Of a stretch of 64,000 nt of DNA, positions 53,343-61,783 are shown in pieces (the stretch's first letter is position 1; each line of letters opens with the position of its first letter). The translations under genes and the position numbers were made by a program. The notes under the pieces are model-generated. The model was not told where the DNA came from and made no database searches. It saw only the letters and a list, made by a program, of their open reading frames with translations. Source of the DNA: Clostridia bacterium (GTDB taxonomy: Bacteria; Bacillota; Clostridia; Christensenellales; Aristaeellaceae); NCBI GenBank assembly GCA_017397895.1, contig JAFQHP010000009.1, positions 124,001-188,000 on the forward strand, read 5' to 3'.

Positions 53343-53783
53343 TTATCGTTTGCCGGAAAAAAAACGCTGCAGAATTTCCTTGCATTCCTTTTCCAGGATG
53401 CCACCCGCCGTTTCCACCCGGTGGTAAAAGGCCGGGTCTTCGGTCAAAAGATACACACTGCCGCAGCAGCCCTGCTTTTCGTCATAGGCGCCGAAAAAGC
53501 ATTTTTCCAGCCCAGCCATCACCATGGCCCCGGCACACATGGGGCAGGGCTCCAATGTGACGTATAGCGTGCAGCGGTCAAGCCGCCTGGTGCCAAGCCG
53601 TTTGCAGGCCCTTTCCATGGCCAGCACCTCTGCGTGGGCAAAGCAGCTGCCCCCTTCCCGTTCGTTATGGGCCTTTGCAATGATCACGCCGTCCTTTTCA
53701 ATCACAGCCCCCACCGGCACTTCGTTTTCATCCCGCACCGCTTCTTCAAGGGCCAGGCGCATCATTTCTTCTGTATGCCGCAT
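53343..53783 (-). CDS. tadA: tRNA-specific adenosine deaminase TadA
   Basis: TadA converts A34 to inosine in tRNA-Arg. The 146-residue protein has the deaminase zinc site: His50 and Glu52 in FAHAEVLAM and Cys80/Cys83 in EPCPMCAGA. The N-terminal MRLALEEA and the PVGAVI segment are typical. Its promoter (TTGTGA-17-TATAAT) lies directly upstream. The gene is divergent from the nitroreductase gene. Confidence 0.95.
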   Translation of the reverse strand: MRHTEEMMRLALEEAVRDENEVPVGAVIEKDGVIIAKAHNEREGGSCFAHAEVLAMERACKRLGTRRLDRCTLYVTLEPCPMCAGAMVMAGLEKCFFGAYDEKQGCCGSVYLLTEDPAFYHRVETAGGILEKECKEILQRFFSGKR

Positions 53784-53806
53784 TTTTCCACCTCGCTTTG
53801 AACATC

Positions 53807-53835
53807 ATTATATCATATTTCTTATTTATTCACAA
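53807..53835 (-). promoter_or_regulatory. promoter of tadA
   Basis: TTGTGA and TATAAT spaced by 17 nt on the minus strand, with a TG one base before the -10 box. Confidence 0.65.
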
Positions 53836-53851
53836 CAAGGAGGATTATGTC

Positions 53852-54409
53852 ATGAACGAAGTATTGTCCGTCATCTCTTCCCGCCGCAGCCACCGCGCCT
53901 ATGCCCCCACCCAGCTGACCCAGGAACAGATTGATATCCTTTTGAAAGCCGGCATGGATTCCCCTTCCGCCGTCAACCGCCAGCCCTGGCATTTCACCGT
54001 GGTGCAGAACCAGAATCTGCTGCGGGATATCAACCGGGCCGTCTGGGAAGAAACCATGAAGGCCGATCCCGAAAACCGCAGTCCCCGGTTCCGGGACCCT
54101 GAATTCGACGTATTTTATCATGCCCCCACCGTCATTTTCATCTCCTGCGATCAGGAAAACAGCTGGGCCGTGCTGGACAGCGGCATTGCCTGCCAGAATA
54201 TCTGCCTGGCTGCGGAAAGCATTGGCCTGGGCACGGTGATCCTGGGCATGCCAAGGGCTGCTTTCAAAAACGAAAAGGCGGTTGATTTCCGCAAGGCGCT
54301 CCTTTTCCCGGAAAACCATGATTTTGCCATCGCCGTGGCCGTGGGCACCCCCACCGATGACAAGCCCGCCCATCTTCCCGCCAAAGACCGCATTTCCTAC
54401 GTCCGCTGA
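53852..54409 (+). CDS. nitroreductase family flavoprotein
   Basis: The 185-residue protein has the FMN-binding start VISSRRSHRAYAPTQLT and the PSAVNRQPWHFTVV block (SAxNxQPW), characteristic of NAD(P)H-dependent nitroreductases and related FMN enzymes. The later LAAESIGLGTVILG segment is also conserved. Start 53852 follows AAGGAGG by 8 nt. It is followed by a terminator. The physiological substrate is unknown. Confidence 0.92.
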   Translation: MNEVLSVISSRRSHRAYAPTQLTQEQIDILLKAGMDSPSAVNRQPWHFTVVQNQNLLRDINRAVWEETMKADPENRSPRFRDPEFDVFYHAPTVIFISCDQENSWAVLDSGIACQNICLAAESIGLGTVILGMPRAAFKNEKAVDFRKALLFPENHDFAIAVAVGTPTDDKPAHLPAKDRISYVR

Positions 54410-54430
54410 GGAACAAAAAAGTACCATCTG

Positions 54431-54454
54431 CGCCCTGATTTGTCAGGGCGTTTT
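54431..54454 (+). terminator. intrinsic terminator of the nitroreductase gene
   Basis: CGCCCTGA and TCAGGGCG form an 8-bp stem with a TTTG loop, followed by four Ts. Confidence 0.82.
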
Positions 54455-54466
54455 CATTTGTGTGTC

Positions 54467-54495
54467 TTGCTAATTATGCGGGAAAAAGGTATAAT
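54467..54495 (+). promoter_or_regulatory. sigma-A type promoter of the helicase operon
   Basis: TTGCTA and TATAAT spaced by 17 nt; the -10 box ends 27 nt before the helicase start. Confidence 0.7.
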
Positions 54496-54522
54496 AAAAG
54501 GAGTTTTGAAGGAGGTGCCGTC

Positions 54523-56778
54523 ATGAATTTATCCCAGCTGTTGGAAAAGCTGAAAAACGATCCTTTCTTTATGGAAAACGTCACTGCATGGCGCACTGTT
54601 CCTGCCCGCCCTGCTTCCTACGCCCCCTGGCCGGAGGATATTGACCGCAGGCTGCCGGATGCGCTGGCCAAGCACGGCGTCACCCAGCTCTACACCCACC
54701 AGGCCGCCTGCCTGGAGGCTGCCAGAAACGGCGAAGATTATGTGGTGGTTACCCCCACCGCTTCCGGCAAAACTTTGTGCTACAACATTCCGGTTTTGTC
54801 CGCCATTTTGAAAAACCCGGACGCCCGGGCGCTGTATCTGTTCCCCACCAAGGCCCTTTCCGCCGACCAGGTGAGCGAATTATATGAGCTGATTGAGCTG
54901 ATGCAGGTGGACGTGAAGACCTACACCTACGACGGCGATACCCCCGCCGCTGCCCGGCGCGCCGTGCGCCAGGCCGGGCATGTGGTGGTGACCAACCCCG
55001 ATATGCTCCATTCCGGCATCCTGCCCCAGCATACCAAATGGGTGAAGCTGTTTGAAAACCTGCAATACATCATCATCGACGAAATCCATTCCTACCGGGG
55101 CATTTTCGGCAGCAACCTGGCAAACGTGCTGCGCCGGCTCCTTCGCCTGTGTGAATTTTACGGCAGCCACCCCAAATTCATCCTCTGCTCCGCCACCATC
55201 CAGAACCCCAAGGAGCTGGCGGAAACGCTGATCGGCCGGTCGGTGAAGCTGATTGACAATAACGGTGCCCCCTCCGGCGAAAAGCATTACATTTTCTACA
55301 ACCCGCCAGTGGTGAACCAGCAGCTGGGCATCCGCAAAAGCGTCCTCTCCCAGACCCAGTCCATCGCTGCCATGCTGCTGAAAAACCATGTGCAGTCCAT
55401 CGTCTTTGCCAAGTCCCGCCTGCAGGTGGAGGTGATGACCCGGCAATTGAAGGCCATGGTGGCAGACCCGCTGGGCAATTCCGGCAAAGTGCGGGGCTAC
55501 CGGGGCGGCTATCTGCCCCACGAGCGGCGGGAAATTGAAAAAGGCCTGCGCAGCGGGCAGATTGACGCCGTTATTTCCACCAACGCCCTGGAACTGGGCA
55601 TTGATATCGGCGCCCTGGAGGCCTGCGTGCTTTGCGGCTACCCCGGCACCATCGCCAGCACCTGGCAGCAGTCCGGCCGGGCAGGCCGCCGCCACGGCGT
55701 CAGCGCCACGTTTATGGTGGCCTCCTCCAATGCACTGGACCAATTCATCGTATCCCACCCCGAATATTTCTTCGACCAGCCGGCGGAAAACGCCCTCTTG
55801 AACCCGGATAACCTGTATATCCTGCTGAATCACTTCAAGTGCGCAGCGTATGAACTGCCCTTCAAAGAAGGGGAAGCCTTGGGCAACGCCATGGGCAGCG
55901 AAGAGATGCTGGACTATCTGTGCGACAGCAATATTCTGCGGCAAGTCGGCGATACCTACCACTGGTGCGCCGAGGATTTCCCCGCCAGCGAAATAAGCCT
56001 GCGCACCGCCATGACAGAAAACTACCTCATCATGGATATTACCGATCCTGCCCGCCCCCGGATGGTGGGCGAAATGGACCGGTTCACCGTACCCATGCTG
56101 CTGCATGAAAACGCCATCTATATGCACGAAGGGCAAACCTATCAGGTGGAAAAGCTGGATTTTGACGCCTGCAAGGCCTTCATCCGCAAGGTGAATGTGG
56201 ATTACTACACCGATGCCGACCTGAATGTATCCCTGAGCCTGCTGGACATCGAAAAAGAAGAGGACAACGCCTTCTTTGGTGAAGTGAAGGTAACGGCGCT
56301 GGTGAAGATCTTCAAAAAGATGCGCTTTGACAATAACGAAAACGTGGGCTTTGGCCCGGTGCGCCTGCCGGAAACGGATATGCACACCGCCGCTGCCTGG
56401 ATGACGGTGCCGCAGGAGATCGCCTGCACCTTCGAAAAGGACGACCTGCAAAGCAGCATGCTGGGGGTGGCCAACCTGCTTCGCATCCTGTGCCCCCTCT
56501 ACCTTATGTGCAGCCCCCGGGATATTGCGGTATCCTATCAGGTGAAGTGCCCCTTCACCAACGCCCCCACCCTCATCATCTACGACAACTGCCCCGGCGG
56601 CATCGGCCTTTCGGAAAAGGCGTTCCGCATGCGCCGCACCCTGCTCACCCATGCCCTGACACTGGTGAACGACTGTCCCTGCGAAGGCGGCTGTCCCTCT
56701 TGCGTGGGCCCTGTGGGCGAAATCGGCAGCCGGGGCAAACAAATGGCCAAGGCCATTCTGGAGGCGCTTTTGAAATGA
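54523..56778 (+). CDS. MrfA/YprA-like superfamily 2 DNA helicase with DUF1998
   Basis: The 751-residue helicase matches the length and layout of Bacillus MrfA (YprA), which acts in mitomycin C damage repair. Seen are motif I TPTASGKTLCYN, motif II IIIDEIHSYRG, SATIQNP, then the C-terminal RecA part with STNALELGIDIGALEACV and QSSGRAGRR (Arg finger), and the DUF1998 zinc-type cluster CPCEGGCPSC near the end. AAGGAGG is 7 nt before the ATG. The partner exonuclease MrfB is not in the neighbourhood. The stop overlaps the aldehyde dehydrogenase start (ATGA). Confidence 0.93.
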   Translation: MNLSQLLEKLKNDPFFMENVTAWRTVPARPASYAPWPEDIDRRLPDALAKHGVTQLYTHQAACLEAARNGEDYVVVTPTASGKTLCYNIPVLSAILKNPDARALYLFPTKALSADQVSELYELIELMQVDVKTYTYDGDTPAAARRAVRQAGHVVVTNPDMLHSGILPQHTKWVKLFENLQYIIIDEIHSYRGIFGSNLANVLRRLLRLCEFYGSHPKFILCSATIQNPKELAETLIGRSVKLIDNNGAPSGEKHYIFYNPPVVNQQLGIRKSVLSQTQSIAAMLLKNHVQSIVFAKSRLQVEVMTRQLKAMVADPLGNSGKVRGYRGGYLPHERREIEKGLRSGQIDAVISTNALELGIDIGALEACVLCGYPGTIASTWQQSGRAGRRHGVSATFMVASSNALDQFIVSHPEYFFDQPAENALLNPDNLYILLNHFKCAAYELPFKEGEALGNAMGSEEMLDYLCDSNILRQVGDTYHWCAEDFPASEISLRTAMTENYLIMDITDPARPRMVGEMDRFTVPMLLHENAIYMHEGQTYQVEKLDFDACKAFIRKVNVDYYTDADLNVSLSLLDIEKEEDNAFFGEVKVTALVKIFKKMRFDNNENVGFGPVRLPETDMHTAAAWMTVPQEIACTFEKDDLQSSMLGVANLLRILCPLYLMCSPRDIAVSYQVKCPFTNAPTLIIYDNCPGGIGLSEKAFRMRRTLLTHALTLVNDCPCEGGCPSCVGPVGEIGSRGKQMAKAILEALLK

Positions 56779-58136
56779 CAATCCATGAATTGGTGGTGCT
56801 ACAGCACAACTCCTTCCGCCGCAACCACCCCTATTCCGTGGACGAGCGGATTGTGGCCCTGGAAAGGCTGCAGGAAGCCATCCTAAGCAGGGAGGCAGAG
56901 ATTACTGCCGCCCTGCAGTATGACCTGGGCAAGGGGCGGATGGAAAGCTACATGACGGAAATCGGCATGGTGCTGAAGGAAATCAGCTTCATCATCCGCC
57001 GCCTGAGCCGCTGGGCAGCACCCAGGCGTGTGCCCACCCCCCTGCACCTGTTTCCCGGCCGCAGCGTCACTGTGCGGGAGCCTTACGGCGTGGTGCTCAT
57101 CATGGCACCATGGAATTACCCCTTCCTTTTGTCCCTTATCCCCTTCGTGGGCGCCCTGGCCGCCGGGAACCATGTGGTGCTCAAGCCCAGCAATATGGCC
57201 CCCGCCACGGCCCACCTCATTCATCAGCTGGTGGCGGAATGCTTCCCCATGGAGCAGGCTGCTGTGATCCTGGGGGGACGGGAAGAAAACCAGCAGCTGC
57301 TGGAACAGCAGTTTGACTATATTTTCTTCACCGGCAGCCGCGCAGTGGGCCAACTGGTGACAGAAAAGGCAGCCCGGCACATGACCCCCGTCACGCTGGA
57401 GCTGGGCGGCAAAAGCCCCTGCATTGTGGACGAATCCGCCGATATCCGCCTGGCCGCCCGGCGCATTGCCTTTGGCAAAGGGCTCAATGCCGGGCAAACC
57501 TGCGTAGCCCCGGATTATGTGCTGGCCCATTCCTCCATCCGGCAAAGGCTGATGGACGAGATTTCCGCCTGCTGGATGGATTTTTACCAGAACGCCCTGG
57601 AAAACCCGGAATGGCCCCGGATGATCAACCGCCGCCATTACGAGCGGGCCATGGGCCTTTTGTCCGGCCAGCATATTTACTTTGGCGGCATGGGTGACGG
57701 CAGCCGCATTGCTCCCACCATCCTGGATCAGGCCACCTGGGCCTCCCCTGTGATGCAGGAGGAAATTTTCGCCCCCATCCTGCCGGTGCTTCCCTATGAC
57801 CGGCTGGACGATGCTATTTCCCAGATTGCCGCCCGGGAAAAGCCCCTGGCCCTGTACCTGTTCACAAAGCGCGCCGCCGTGCGGGAAAAGGTGCTGAATC
57901 AATTGTCCTTTGGCGGCGGCTGTATCAACGATACCGTGATGCACCTGTCCTCCCCCCACCTGCCCTTTGGCGGCGTGGGCCCAAGCGGCATGGGCAAGTA
58001 TCACGGAAAAAATACCTTTGATACATTCTCCCACGAAAAGGCCATTCTGAAGAAAGGCCGCTTCCCGGATTTCAAGTTCCGCTATCCCCCCTTCACCGGC
58101 AAAAAGCTGGAAAAGGTGAAAAAGTTTCTGAAATAG
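56775..58136 (+). CDS. aldehyde dehydrogenase family protein
   Basis: The 453-residue protein resembles class 3 or fatty aldehyde dehydrogenases. The general base is Glu in LELGGKSP and the nucleophile is Cys in AGQTCVAPDY; APWNYPFLL and KPSNMAPATAH form the NAD-binding region, and PFGGVGPSGMGKYHG is the conserved end. A hydrophobic-basic C-terminus (KKLEKVKKFLK) could bind membrane. It overlaps the helicase gene by 4 nt. The stop is TAG, the only apparent TAG stop I saw in the window; a TGA follows four codons later. Confidence 0.93.
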   Translation: MTIHELVVLQHNSFRRNHPYSVDERIVALERLQEAILSREAEITAALQYDLGKGRMESYMTEIGMVLKEISFIIRRLSRWAAPRRVPTPLHLFPGRSVTVREPYGVVLIMAPWNYPFLLSLIPFVGALAAGNHVVLKPSNMAPATAHLIHQLVAECFPMEQAAVILGGREENQQLLEQQFDYIFFTGSRAVGQLVTEKAARHMTPVTLELGGKSPCIVDESADIRLAARRIAFGKGLNAGQTCVAPDYVLAHSSIRQRLMDEISACWMDFYQNALENPEWPRMINRRHYERAMGLLSGQHIYFGGMGDGSRIAPTILDQATWASPVMQEEIFAPILPVLPYDRLDDAISQIAAREKPLALYLFTKRAAVREKVLNQLSFGGGCINDTVMHLSSPHLPFGGVGPSGMGKYHGKNTFDTFSHEKAILKKGRFPDFKFRYPPFTGKKLEKVKKFLK

Positions 58137-58147
58137 GAGGTATTCTG

Positions 58148-58864
58148 ATGCCCGCATTGGAATCTTACCGCCGGTCCCTGGATTATTCCTACGCCCCCGG
58201 CATGTTTCCCGCCATGGAAGCGCTGAGCAAGGCACCCCAGCTGGTTCGAAGGCTGCTGCTTTCCACCCGGGCCACGGAAGGGGAAGGCGTGGAAAAACTG
58301 ACGGCCCTGGCCGCCGCTCACCACATCCGCATTGAAGTGGCGGATAAGGCCCTCTCCCGCATTTCGGGAAAGGACAACTGCTTTGCCGCCGCCGTGTTTG
58401 AAAAGCAGCCGGCCAAGCTGCAGGGAAACGATCATGTGGTGCTGCACCATATTTCCGATGCCGGCAACCTGGGCACCATCTTGCGCACGGCGCTGGGCCT
58501 GGGCTTTCACGATATCGCCATCATCCGCCCCGCCACCGATGTGTACGACCCGAAGGTGGTGCGCTCCTCCATGGGTGCCATCTTTTCCCTGCGGGTGCGG
58601 GAATACGAAAATTTTGACGAATACAGGCAGGAATTTGCCGGCCATCAGTTGTATCCCTTCATGCTGGACGGCTCGGTGCTGCTGGAAGAGGCGGCAAAGA
58701 ACATCACCCGCCCCTGTGCCCTGGTGATGGGCAATGAAGGCAGCGGCCTGCCGCCGGAATTTGCCGGGATGGGCCGGGCCGTGCGTATCCCCCACTCGGA
58801 TGACATCGATTCTCTGAACCTGGCCATTGCCACGGCCATCGGTATGTATACATTCAAAAAATAA
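58148..58864 (+). CDS. TrmH/SpoU family RNA 2'-O-methyltransferase
   Basis: The 238-residue protein has a substrate-binding N-domain and a SpoU-type knot domain with motif 1 DAGNLGTILRTA, motif 2 LVMGNEGSGLP and motif 3 SLNLAIATAIGM. It methylates a ribose in rRNA or tRNA; the target is not evident. The ribosome site GGAGG lies inside the end of the preceding aldehyde dehydrogenase gene, 11 nt away. Member of the helicase operon. Confidence 0.92.
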   Translation: MPALESYRRSLDYSYAPGMFPAMEALSKAPQLVRRLLLSTRATEGEGVEKLTALAAAHHIRIEVADKALSRISGKDNCFAAAVFEKQPAKLQGNDHVVLHHISDAGNLGTILRTALGLGFHDIAIIRPATDVYDPKVVRSSMGAIFSLRVREYENFDEYRQEFAGHQLYPFMLDGSVLLEEAAKNITRPCALVMGNEGSGLPPEFAGMGRAVRIPHSDDIDSLNLAIATAIGMYTFKK

Positions 58865-58877
58865 CGGAGGTACCCCC

Positions 58878-59423
58878 ATGACAGACCATGAAATGATCAC
58901 AGCCCAGGTGACCAAAGCCCTGCTGGATCTGAAAATTGCAGCCAGGCTGCAGCCCGGCGCCCAGGTAGTGATCGGCTGCTCCACCAGCGAAGTGGCCGGC
59001 GGTAAAATTGGCAAAAACAGCGCACCCCAGATCGGCGAATGGATTGCGGAGGCGGCCATCCGTTTCTGCAAAAACGCCGGCCTTTCCCCCATTTTCCAGT
59101 GCTGCGAGCATTTGAACCGTGCCCTGGTGATGGAAAAGGAAGCTGCCGAAAAAGCCGGCTACACCCAGGTATGCGCCGTGCCCCAGCCCAAGGCCGGGGG
59201 CAGTGTACCCGCCGCTGCGTGGAAAATGCTGGAGAACCCCTGCCTGGTAATTGCCGTGCAGGCCCATGCCGGTGTGGATATCGGCGATACCCTGATTGGC
59301 ATGCACCTGCGTCCCGTGGCCGTTCCCTTCCGGGGAGAAATTGACAAAGTGGGCAGCGCCCATGTGGTGTGCGCCTATTCCCGGCTGCCCTACATCGGCG
59401 GCGAACGGGCAGTCTACCAATGA
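58878..59423 (+). CDS. YwlG/TIGR01440 (DUF436) family protein
   Basis: The 181-residue protein matches the YwlG family of unknown function, with GCSTSEVAGGKIGK, FQCCEHLNRALVME and VQAHAGVDIGDTLIGMHLRPVAVP. The Cys pair CCEH and the conserved HAGVDIGDT may form a site, but no activity is known. The ATG follows ACGGAGG by 7 nt. Its TGA overlaps the next start by ATGA. Confidence 0.93.
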   Translation: MTDHEMITAQVTKALLDLKIAARLQPGAQVVIGCSTSEVAGGKIGKNSAPQIGEWIAEAAIRFCKNAGLSPIFQCCEHLNRALVMEKEAAEKAGYTQVCAVPQPKAGGSVPAAAWKMLENPCLVIAVQAHAGVDIGDTLIGMHLRPVAVPFRGEIDKVGSAHVVCAYSRLPYIGGERAVYQ

Positions 59424-60208
59424 ACAGCGTCAACAAAACCCTCTACATCCCCCTGTACGGCAAAAGCTATGTGAGCCGCAAGGGCGTGATTCTGTCCGAC
59501 AAATGGGCGGAGGATATCTGGGAAAAGGAAGGCTTTGCGCTGAAGGGAAAATCCCGTTCCCGCTGGCTTGCCTATTATATGGGTATGCGGGCCCTCCGGT
59601 TTGACACCTGGCTGGGGGAAAAAATGGCCGCATGGCCGGAAGCGGTGGTATTGCACATCGGCTGTGGCATGGACAGCCGGGTACACCGGGTGGGGACAGA
59701 CGGCCATCCCTGGTATGACCTGGATTTCCCGGAAGTGATTGAAGAGCGAAAACGGTATTACACCGAAACGGAAGAGTATCACATGCTCCCCGCTGACGTG
59801 CGTTCCCCCTCCTTTCTGGATGCCCTGCCCCGGGAAAGGCCCGCCATCGTTGTGATGGAAGGGGTCAGTATGTACCTCAGGCCTCAGGAACTGCAGCAGC
59901 TTTTGCAGGCACTTTGCCGCCATTTTTCCGGCGTGCAATTGCTTCTTGATTGCTACACCAGCTTTGCCGCCAGGATTTCCCGCTACAAAAACCCCATCAA
60001 CGACGTGGGTGTCACCGAAGTTTTTGGTCTGGATGACCCCCTTTCCCTGGAAAAAGGCACCGGCATGGCATTTGTTCAGGAGCATCCCATGACGCCGGAA
60101 AGCGCCGTCTGCCAACTGAAGGGGCTGGAAAAATGGGTGTTCCGCCGGGTGTACGGCGGCGCCATCGCCCGGAAGATGTACCGCCTGTACGAATACCAGA
60201 GCCTGTAA
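59420..60208 (+). CDS. class I SAM methyltransferase, LCM (PPM1) family
   Basis: The 262-residue protein has the SAM-binding loop VVLHIGCGMDSRVHRV near 72-87, and WYDLDFPEVIEERKRYY near 93-109, both typical of the leucine carboxyl methyltransferase family, in bacteria often called O-methyltransferases of secondary metabolism. VVMEGVSMYLRPQEL is motif IV-V. The target is unknown. Overlaps the YwlG gene by 4 nt and is the last gene of the helicase operon. Confidence 0.9.
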   Translation: MNSVNKTLYIPLYGKSYVSRKGVILSDKWAEDIWEKEGFALKGKSRSRWLAYYMGMRALRFDTWLGEKMAAWPEAVVLHIGCGMDSRVHRVGTDGHPWYDLDFPEVIEERKRYYTETEEYHMLPADVRSPSFLDALPRERPAIVVMEGVSMYLRPQELQQLLQALCRHFSGVQLLLDCYTSFAARISRYKNPINDVGVTEVFGLDDPLSLEKGTGMAFVQEHPMTPESAVCQLKGLEKWVFRRVYGGAIARKMYRLYEYQSL

Positions 60209-60223
60209 GGGCGTTTCTTGAAA

Positions 60224-60246
60224 ACCGGGCATTGCCTGGTTTTTTT
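60224..60246 (+). terminator. intrinsic terminator of the helicase operon
   Basis: ACCGGGC and GCCTGGT form a 7-bp stem (one G-T pair) with a 3-nt loop, followed by seven Ts. Confidence 0.82.
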
Positions 60247-60295
60247 GCAATAAAACGGTATTTTTGTTCGTTGTATGGACGAAAGGAGGGATGGT

Positions 60296-60994
60296 ATGAA
60301 ACGATGTATCCTGTTCCTGCTGCTTTTTTTGCCTCTTTTTGCTGCAGCTGAGGAAACTGAACTTGTCCCCTTCTGGAATGAGGCAACAGGCCAATTTTCG
60401 CTGCCCCCGGAATACCATGTGTATCAGAACGGCGGGGATGATTCGCCCCCCTCCAGCCTGTATGTTATTTCAAAAAACGGCCTCTGCGGCTTTTTTGATA
60501 CCCGCACCGGTGCCTTTTCCGGCCTTTTATGGCACGAAGTATTCGATCACCTGGCCTGCGATCATCTGGTGCCGGTCATGGACAATCAGGGACTTGCCGG
60601 GTATGCCAGCCGGGAAAGCGGGGATCTGGTAATCCCCTGCCTGTATGCATCCGTCTATCCCGCCAGCTTCTCCCAGGGCATCGCAGCTGTCGCCTATGAA
60701 GACCCGCTCCCCGGCCAGACGGAGGATTATTTCCTCATAGACGAAACCGGCGCAGTGATCCCCCTGCCGGAAGGCATCACAGCAGTGTACGGCGCACAGG
60801 CCCAGGACAGCCGCATCCTCATCCAGGAGAAAGCCACCGGATTGTACGGCTATGCCAGCCTGGAAGGAAACGTCGTCATCCCGCCCCGGTATGCCCAGGC
60901 GCAGGATTTTTGCGGCGGCTATGCCCGGGTAACGCAAGGCGAAAAAACCTTCTTTATCGACCCGCAGGGAAACCCGGCTTCCCAGGCTCTGTAA
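60296..60994 (+). CDS. exported WG-repeat protein
   Basis: The 232-residue protein starts with a signal peptide (MKRCILFLLLFLPLFAAA). The mature part shows WG-repeat-like units: ISKNGLCGFFDTRTG, MDNQGLAGYASRESGDLVIP and QEKATGLYGYASLEGNVVIPPRY, each with the G-x-x-G-[YF] and LVIP/VVIP pattern. Such proteins are surface or periplasmic with unknown function. The start follows AAAGGAGG by 6 nt. No clear operon partner. Confidence 0.85.
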   Translation: MKRCILFLLLFLPLFAAAEETELVPFWNEATGQFSLPPEYHVYQNGGDDSPPSSLYVISKNGLCGFFDTRTGAFSGLLWHEVFDHLACDHLVPVMDNQGLAGYASRESGDLVIPCLYASVYPASFSQGIAAVAYEDPLPGQTEDYFLIDETGAVIPLPEGITAVYGAQAQDSRILIQEKATGLYGYASLEGNVVIPPRYAQAQDFCGGYARVTQGEKTFFIDPQGNPASQAL

Positions 60995-61012
60995 AAATGT
61001 ATACCCCGCCCC

Positions 61013-61041
61013 TTGCATTTTTTTCGGAATGGGCGTATAAT
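61013..61041 (+). promoter_or_regulatory. sigma-A type promoter of the ferredoxin gene
   Basis: TTGCAT and TATAAT spaced by 17 nt, 42 nt before the ATG. Confidence 0.78.
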
Positions 61042-61083
61042 GTTCTCAACGCGAAAGCGAAATTCGTTTGGAGGTAAACTGCT

Positions 61084-61254
61084 ATGTCTTTCAAGATCAC
61101 TGATGCTTGCATCGCTTGCGGCGCTTGCGCCGGCGAATGCCCCGTGGAAGCTATCACCGAAGGTGACGGCAAGTTCGAAATCGACGCTGATAAGTGCATC
61201 GAATGCGGCGCTTGCGCTGACGTGTGCCCCGTGGCCGCTCCCGAACAGGCTTAA
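61084..61254 (+). CDS. 2[4Fe-4S] ferredoxin
   Basis: This small gene encodes 56 residues with two cluster motifs: Cys9-x2-Cys12-x2-Cys15-x3-Cys19-Pro and Cys38-x2-Cys41-x2-Cys44-x3-Cys48-Pro, the classical clostridial ferredoxin pattern. It carries electrons between pyruvate:ferredoxin oxidoreductase, hydrogenase and Rnf-type enzymes. GGAGG lies 9 nt before the ATG, with a good promoter and terminator, so it is monocistronic. The codons are those of a highly expressed gene (GCT, GAA, TGC). Confidence 0.96.
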   Translation: MSFKITDACIACGACAGECPVEAITEGDGKFEIDADKCIECGACADVCPVAAPEQA

Positions 61255-61263
61255 TCAAAGCGA

Positions 61264-61296
61264 AAAAAGACCGGTGGAATTTTCCACCGGTTTTTC
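61264..61296. terminator. bidirectional terminator between ferredoxin and NUDIX genes
   Basis: ACCGGTGGAA and TTCCACCGGT form a stem of up to 10 bp, with A-run on the left and T-run on the right. Confidence 0.9.
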
Positions 61297-61306
61297 TTTT
61301 CGCGAT

Positions 61307-61783
61307 TTATGCGTATGTTACATAATGCCGCATGGGTGCATCCGGGTGAAAGATGGTTTCTTTCAAAAATTCCGGATAAACCACGATATCCTTCAAGGCA
61401 TCCATTTTCACCCATTCCAGCACAATGCGGCTGTTGTCCTTGTGGGAATGGCTCAGGCCGTCATCCGGCAGGTCGGCCGGGTTTTCCAGGGCAATCCGAT
61501 AATAAAAAGAAAGTTCATGGGCTTTCCTCCCCTTCCACTCCCAGAAGCATTCCTCCGTCCACATGATCCGCTGGCAGCAGATTTTTGTGCCCATTTCCTC
61601 CAGCCATTCTCTTTTCAACGCACCCTCCAGCGTTTCGCCCAGATGAATGTGCCCGCCGGGCACGGCATATTCACAGCCGTTTTCTTCCCTCTGCAGCAGG
61701 ATTTTTCCATCCCGCACCAGCACCCCGGCTACCCGCACGCCGCAGGTGTAGCCGTTCTTTTCAAAAATCCAGTCCATTTGCAT
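61307..61783 (-). CDS. NUDIX hydrolase
   Basis: The 158-residue protein has a complete Nudix box, GHIHLGETLEGALKREWLEEMG near residues 44-65 as written in two parts (GHIHLGETLEG and ALKREWLEEMG), which binds Mg and cleaves nucleoside diphosphate derivatives. The substrate is unknown. The start is taken as the ATG that overlaps the TGA of the upstream oxidase gene (TGATG), suggesting translational coupling; a GTG one codon earlier is possible. Confidence 0.9.
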   Translation of the reverse strand: MQMDWIFEKNGYTCGVRVAGVLVRDGKILLQREENGCEYAVPGGHIHLGETLEGALKREWLEEMGTKICCQRIMWTEECFWEWKGRKAHELSFYYRIALENPADLPDDGLSHSHKDNSRIVLEWVKMDALKDIVVYPEFLKETIFHPDAPMRHYVTYA

